A stretch of DNA of 64,000 nucleotides from Phylloscopus collybita (lineage: Eukaryota > Chordata > Aves > Passeriformes > Phylloscopidae), in contig JAJNNQ010000075.1 of assembly GCA_027886175.1 (NCBI GenBank), positions 63,132,001 to 63,196,000 of the forward strand. The letters run 5' to 3'. Below, one piece after another: positions 58,149-64,000 of the stretch. The translations under genes were made by a program, and so were the position numbers. Below the pieces are notes generated by a model that worked only from the letters and a program-made list of their open reading frames with translations, ran no database searches and was not told the origin of the DNA. Every line of letters begins with the position of its first letter. Position 1 is the first letter of the stretch.

Positions 58149-60790
58149 TTAACTCCCAGAGATTGTGCCTTGCTTTTCATCTCACTGGAGTTATTATTCA
58201 TCTCTCAGATGGCTTAACAGGAATGGTCACCATACTGTAATCCTGGGCTATGACTGTGGGCATGTCCTTATGTTGTAATTAGAGGAAAGATATTGCCTCA
58301 GAGAAAACTGTAGTATAAACATGTACTGCTCTGGCTAGCATTCATCTGTTTTGATATGAAGTGATCCGGCATCATGGGAAGCCGAAGAAGATTTTCTTCA
58401 TATGGTTTACAAACAAAGAGAAGAGCACTGCAAGACTACAGAAAAACACAGCTCTAACAATGCTTATAATTTGGCCTGAGGTTGACTCCACAGTACCTGC
58501 AGGCAATCTCATGCAATGCAAAATACCACCAGTGAATTCCAGTTCTCTGTACCAGCCAGCTCTTAAAGGACACTGGCTAGTCATCATGTCCTCATGACTA
58601 GTTACATGTAAAAAAAAATGTTGTGCATAAGCTAACCTGGGATCCCATATATTTCTGGTCAAGCTTTCTCAGAAGAAAAATTCTGATGTTGCATACAGCA
58701 TGTTCCCATCCCTTGAGAACAGCCCGAAAAGGTAGGCTAGATTAAAGAAAAAAAAAAAAAAAAAAAAAAAGTCATCTCTGTTCTTACAATTTAAATTTCA
58801 CTGTTCCCAAGGTATTCAACAGGTCCTATCCAAAACCAGGACTTCACCTCTATACCAAACTATAAAGATGCTGGGTGGTAAAGAATTTCTGCAATTTCCC
58901 CACAGAATTATAATGTTTTAGGACCAGTCTGTGATTATTCTGTTTAAAGAAAGAGATGAGTCTACAGCTACACAGTGTCATCGGATGCCACTGACAATGT
59001 GACATTAATTATATATAGACAATGATCCTGAATTGTTCTGCAGTACTCCAAGAAAGTGTAAGTGAAGATTTGAAGCCATTATTTTTTTACCTAGGATGCT
59101 TCCACAAAAATTCCAATTCTATCTCTTTAGAGCTAAAGTAGAGACATTACTGGAGTAAGATGGAAACATTGGTACTAGTCTAATGCCTCTGCAGTGAGGT
59201 GAGAAGGAAGCACAGTTTCTAAGACTCATATGATTGCTTCATACAGGACTGGCTGTACTGGGATATGCTGCTGAGCTGTGGTGTACAAGGTAATCTCACA
59301 AGACTCACAGTTATGGCTTTCAATACATCTTCTGTTTAAATAATGGCAACATTGTCTGATACTAAGGGCACATAAAAAACTAATTTATTTTATTTTCCTT
59401 TTATATGATTGGAACTAATGAAAGTGTCAGGAGGTGAGCAATTTCTTTGCAGAGAGTTTGTTGTTTAGTTCCATTACATCAATAAGAAATGAGGTATTAA
59501 AATATATGAAAAGATAAATATGACAATTTTCCCCTGTTTTTCTAGTGTGATTTGCCTTCACTGGGTATTCACACAGGAAAACTTCATGGTATAGATGGTG
59601 ATTTTTTTTGTGTTGTCAGCGTCTAAGAAATAATAAGGTATGAGCATAAAGATTAGATTAATATGAAGTTTTAAATATTGTATTTAGGATGGTTGGAACT
59701 GTTCCACGTGATCTTCAATAAATTACTTATTTATATTTCACTTACCTATTACAATGCCAGGAATGCATTTCCAACAAGTCTTGTATTTTTCTAACACACA
59801 CTTGGTATCAGGACCTTGACAAAAGAAAATTAAGCATTATGCTGTTGGAGGGTGTCTTCTTTTCACAAACCAAGGAATTCTATTTTTAACAAGTCCTCAA
59901 CTTGTAAACTTGTGATACTGAATTGGGCAGTCTGCTTTTGAATCCTGTGTTTTCACCAAGGAATTGTGGATGTAAAATGGAAGCACATTCTCCTTAAAAA
60001 CCTTCTCTCTGACCCAGTGTCTGGGCTCCCAGTTTTCGTTTGCAGAGCCTGGCAGGTGTCAGTCTTCATCCCCTGTGGTTATTTTTTAGCAAACAAAGAT
60101 GATCTGCTTTCTACTACAAAGAGCTGCATGTGATAATAATAAGAACCAGGTGAATGCCAAACCTTCCTTGAAATGCCCCAGCTCCTACTGATGAGGAGGC
60201 TTGCATGCAGCACCATCTGTCAGGGGTGTTCATTTATCATTAACCAACAGGGGAGACAAAAAGAACTCAAACACCACCAGAAAAGAGGCAGTAGCTCTGT
60301 CTTAACTGCTGTCCATTTGTTTCAAGGAAATATTTGTGATCAGAAAGTAGGACTTAGTGTACTAAATAAATAATTTGCTCTGAGTCAGATTCTGCTATGT
60401 TTACCCACACAGAAAAGAACTTTATTTAGCAGCTGAGTAAGCATTTTACATGGAGTCAAATATCTGAACCAAAAAAAAAAAAATTGTTTTATATTGTGGG
60501 AAATAATCAGAAACTTTTTAACCATGGCTGACTGTGGTCAGAAGGTATCCAATAATGGTCAGTAGGGCACTTCATGTTAGTGTAGTGCATGCAGAGATTA
60601 CTGCACCATTTCTAAGAAATTATCTGTTATTCAAATTATAATTTTCAGAGTCAAATGAATTCTCAAAATGACAGCAGGCCCCAGACTTTTCCCTTGCTGG
60701 ATTCCTGCTTCCTCATCTAAAGCACATTTGAGAATCCTGTAAGAGATGACACCAAGCAATTGGTAAGAAGCAACACATACAATCTATACA
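58149..60790. other. AT-rich intergenic DNA, no gene seen
   Basis: Contains an A23 run (58748-58770). No coding exon, RNA gene or clear mobile element was identified. Confidence 0.6.
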
Positions 60791-60794
60791 AATG

Positions 60795-61010
60795 CAGGAT
60801 AACACAGGCTATAGAAGACTTCAGGAAGTCCCCAGTCCAACTTCCTGTTCAAAGCATGTTCAGCTATGGGATCAAACAGGAATGCATAGGGCTTTGTCCA
60901 GCTGGATCTTGAAACTTTCTAAGATAGAAACTGCACAGTCTTTCTGGGTAACCTGCTTCCCAGCTTCACTGTTCTCAAGGTAATAAAGTTTTCCCCATAT
61001 CGAATCCAAG
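60795..61010 (-). mobile_element. CR1-type LINE 3' fragment, antisense
   Basis: The plus strand resembles the reverse complement of a CR1 3' end: CCCCAGTCCAACTTCCTGTT, TTTGTCCAGCTGGATCTTGA, ACTGCACAGTCTTTCTGGGT, AACCTGCTTCCCAG, AGTTTTCCCCATAT. It is short, diverged and lacks the terminal octamer repeats. Confidence 0.75.
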
Positions 61011-64000
61011 GTGGCATATTTTTGATGGCTTTTTTTTTTCTTCTCTTAAATGGCTGTAAAACTTCATCTGAAACTATTCTTTGTGCAAAAGAGTTGTTGG
61101 TTCCCTGCACCTTGTGTTGTGTAGAATTTGATTCAGAGAGCACTTTCCAAAAGTACTTATTAGCCTGGATCTGCCAAATGAACCAAATACATATTTAGAC
61201 ATATGGGAACTTTAGGTACATCTAGGTTAGGATGGAGGTAGCAGAGGTCCTGAGGATTTTGATCCTGGGGGATGTACTCAAAAACAAATAGATACCTCAG
61301 TAGGTAGCTCCTTTCCTGTTCTTAGTCAAGTAAGACTCATTCTTAGTAAGAACATTCACAAGTTTTGTGGGGCTGGCACTCTTAAGAGCAGGTTTGTGAT
61401 ATGAACAAAGAGAGTTTTAGAAATGTTGATAGCTTGTGTATTTTAAGTTTCATGATGGGAATCACATTAATGAGAACATCTGACTCAGAATGTTAATGCC
61501 TATTCTCATATGAGATAAAACAAGTAGACAAACTGATAACAGCATCACGTTTGTGTAGCTGATCTTTTGTCTTTTACTGTTACACAATGCACTATTTCCA
61601 GGGAAAACAACAACATCAGCTATAAAACTTCCTCTGGACAGTTAATTAATAAATCTATATCAATTAACTTTAAACCACTGTTAACTACAAAACCAGAAGT
61701 TTAAATCAGCCATAAATTCAATTGTATATTCCAGCCCCCTTGTGACAAGCAATTTCTAAGAATTGCTAACAGGGGGTGATATGGAGGTTGGTCCATGTCA
61801 CTGCTCTTGTTCACTGTTGCTGCTGAACAGAGCATGAAGGATAAAAAGCTTGTGAAAGCCAGAATAAAAACTTCCTAGATTCTTATATAGCAGCCATCAT
61901 CTTGCCCCCATTTCCAAATTCCTTCACAACCAATCCTGTACACATTCTTCAGGGAAAATTGCACTGAGCCACTTTTTCAGTTAGAAAATCTGGTATAGCA
62001 GGTATTTTGGAAGCAGACAGGGGCTTGAGAGGGAGTCAGTACTTGATATAAATAACTCCATGTGCACCTGGGCTGGTGCAAGCAGGGGTAGGCATGGGAC
62101 AGTGAATGAGTAGAAAGTGCTGTTGCAGGGAAGTTCCTTGGAGGGGAGTATAGCTATTAGTGTATGGATTAATTATACTGAAAGTAGAGGATGAGGGTGA
62201 CCTGAGGTTGTGTGATTGTGGATGAGGGGGATAGAAGCTGTGGGGAGAAGATGCAGATGGGTACTAGTGGATAAATTGACTTTACTGACACAGCTGCAGA
62301 CCTGAGCTGGGTAGCAAAGACCCTTTCTGCCCTTTGTCAGTGAAGCACACCTGTAAGCTCCAGCATAAAGGACCCTTATTGGATGATAAGGCGGCAGGAA
62401 ACGCCTTTACTCTAGTCCTCACCAACCCCTTTCACACTGCCTGCCATATTACAGAATAGCCATGGTCAGCTTTATTGCCTTTTCCTGAACTTCCAATTCA
62501 CCCACCAATGATGTTTAAAGGACCCACTTAAAAGGGTGTTCTGACAGAAAGGTGTTCTGATTGAAGTCGTAACGTTTACTGTGGCTCATGGTTTTTCTTT
62601 ACAAGGGCTCTAGGTTGAGCAATATAAATATTATGGCTTTTTTTTCTTTGTCTTCCAGGAATCATGTGAGTGTCAGACATGACATTTAATTTAGACCCAG
62701 TCCTGAGTTCTTTTTTGGATCAAAATTTTAGTAATATCAATGGGTGTTTTAGTCATGCAAACATTGTTAATTTGCCCTCTGGATATCTAGACTGGCATCT
62801 TCTGAAATGCTGACTTGGGATATAAATTCCACATACAGGTTAAATTTAGAATATTTCCCCCTCACTGTACCTATCGAGTATCTTTTTTTCTTATCCTGTG
62901 GAGAAGAAAAAGCTATTGGAAAATCACAAGCGATTAACATATTGTTAAAATCTCAGTTCTGAAAGTAAAAATAAACCATGAAAGCTAACCCCCAGAGCAT
63001 TAAACCCACCTTTAAACACCTACACATTTCATTCCTGAAACTTTTATTGTTTTTCAAGTAGGAAGAATATCTCACTTGCTGCAACCATCATAAATTTTGA
63101 CACAGCCCCAGCCACATTATAATGTGCCTTCATAAAGCTCAGTCTTCTCTCCCATACTTTTTCTTCTTGCTTGCCCAAGTTACAATGCATTTTGAAACAG
63201 AGAGGCGTAACAGACAACTGTCTTTCTGTAAGATATAGTGAGGTTATTCTGTACAAATGGAATGAACCTCATTTTTTCATTTCAGATCAAAGCAGAAATC
63301 TTTTGAAGTTTAGCTATTTGATAAAAAAGGGCTTTATAACAAGCAGATATAGAAGTTAATAGGACATAGAGATATTTTATTAAATTGCAAACCATTATTA
63401 ATATTGCAGTTTTAACTTGAAAGAAATATGTGAAATGACACCGGAAATTAATTAGATTATTTCATCATTCTTTTACATTATAAACTTTGATACACTTGCA
63501 TAGATATATAGGTACATTGATAAAAAGACACAAAGACAAACAGAATTTTAATGAGTGGGGAGCTTTTATCTACTATCACTTTGTGACTTAATTTTTTCTG
63601 TTTATACTGCCTATTGATTCCAGTTGAAACCTGCTGTTTTAATGTTGTTATTGATATTCTCTCTGGGTTTTCTTCTAATTCTGGCATTGATATTACCTTG
63701 ATCGGATTTAGTTTATTTGAATTGCCTGTAGGTTTCAGTCTCTGGAGTTTTTCACTGCTTATAGACATGCAAAGATAAAACCTCTCTTTTTATCTAAAAA
63801 TCCTTGAGAGACTCTGAAAGATACAGCCATTTTCTGAGAACATTAAAAAGAAAGAGGCAACAATCAAAAGGAATATACTTCTCACCCAGTCTATTCAAGA
63901 CATCATTTCTATACACCCTGAGTATTCTCTGACATGCACAGACTTCGCATCTAGTCAGTTCCATTTTACATTTGGAAACAATGTGTGAAGAAATTGGATT
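61011..64000. other. AT-rich intergenic DNA, no gene seen
   Basis: Short frames only. A moderately GC-richer patch at 61980-62420 has no recognisable content. Confidence 0.6.

Noticed and set aside
57828..58240. Lys/Glu/Arg-rich and Phe/Leu/Ser repeat 'proteins'
   Set aside because: Translation of the GGAA/GAAA array.
1..64000. tRNA, rRNA or other structured RNA genes
   Set aside because: I looked for B-box-like GGTTCGA..CC and cloverleaf patterns and found none convincing; nearest matches lacked the partner motifs.
1..64000. Intact endogenous retrovirus or active transposon
   Set aside because: No long terminal repeats, primer-binding site or recognisable pol/gag frames were seen; only short CR1 3' fragments can be supported.
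1..64000. A novel defence, toxin or operon-like gene system
   Set aside because: The window is vertebrate non-coding DNA around a single homeobox gene; no gene clusters exist to support it.

Overview
The window is vertebrate nuclear DNA, most likely from a bird. It is AT-rich and gene-poor. It carries several degraded CR1-type LINE fragments, the dominant retroelement of birds and other sauropsids, and many long A/T homopolymers and microsatellites. It also contains one intron-bearing homeobox gene inside a series of CpG islands. There is no operon, CRISPR array, phage or other prokaryotic-style system. The species cannot be fixed from the sequence alone; a turtle or crocodilian is the main alternative.

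The only protein-coding gene I can support is IRX1 (Iroquois homeobox 1), on the minus strand from 38038 (ATG) to 33032 (stop). I could reconstruct all four coding exons with GT-AG introns: exon 1 38038-37775, exon 2 35134-34120, exon 3 33556-33484, exon 4 33089-33032. They join to 1410 nt and a 469-residue protein. It has an Ala tract, a TALE homeodomain, an acidic region, the Iro box and the conserved IRX1 C-terminus. Exons 3 and 4 are short and neither forms a usable open reading frame alone. A polyadenylation signal lies 323 bases after the stop.

Region by region (plus-strand coordinates): 1-11.3 kb is AT-rich desert with an A/C-rich and a G/T-rich tract. 11.36-11.9 kb is an antisense CR1 fragment, followed to 13.8 kb by an unassigned segment of higher GC. 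13.8-24 kb is more desert, with homopolymers and a 12-bp tandem repeat. 24-27 kb looks like non-coding regulatory DNA with many TAAT-type homeodomain sites. 27.4-31.1 kb is a set of CpG islands beyond the 3' end of IRX1. 32.7-38.8 kb is IRX1 and its promoter. 39.7-47.5 kb is upstream DNA with further CpG islands, long poly(A)/poly(T) runs and a perfect GGAA microsatellite of about 48 copies. 47.5-64 kb is AT-rich desert with three more CR1 pieces, a GC-richer unassigned island at 54.9-55.8 kb and a GGAA/GAAA compound microsatellite.

The layout, one developmental transcription factor with a wide CpG-island domain surrounded by non-coding DNA, is what is known of Iroquois loci in other vertebrates, where distant enhancers control expression. 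IRX1 assignment, exon structure and repeats are read from sequence. CR1 calls rest on remembered consensus features. Enhancer candidates are inference. I found no convincing evidence of a previously undescribed system; the findings list unusual sequence features that merit testing.
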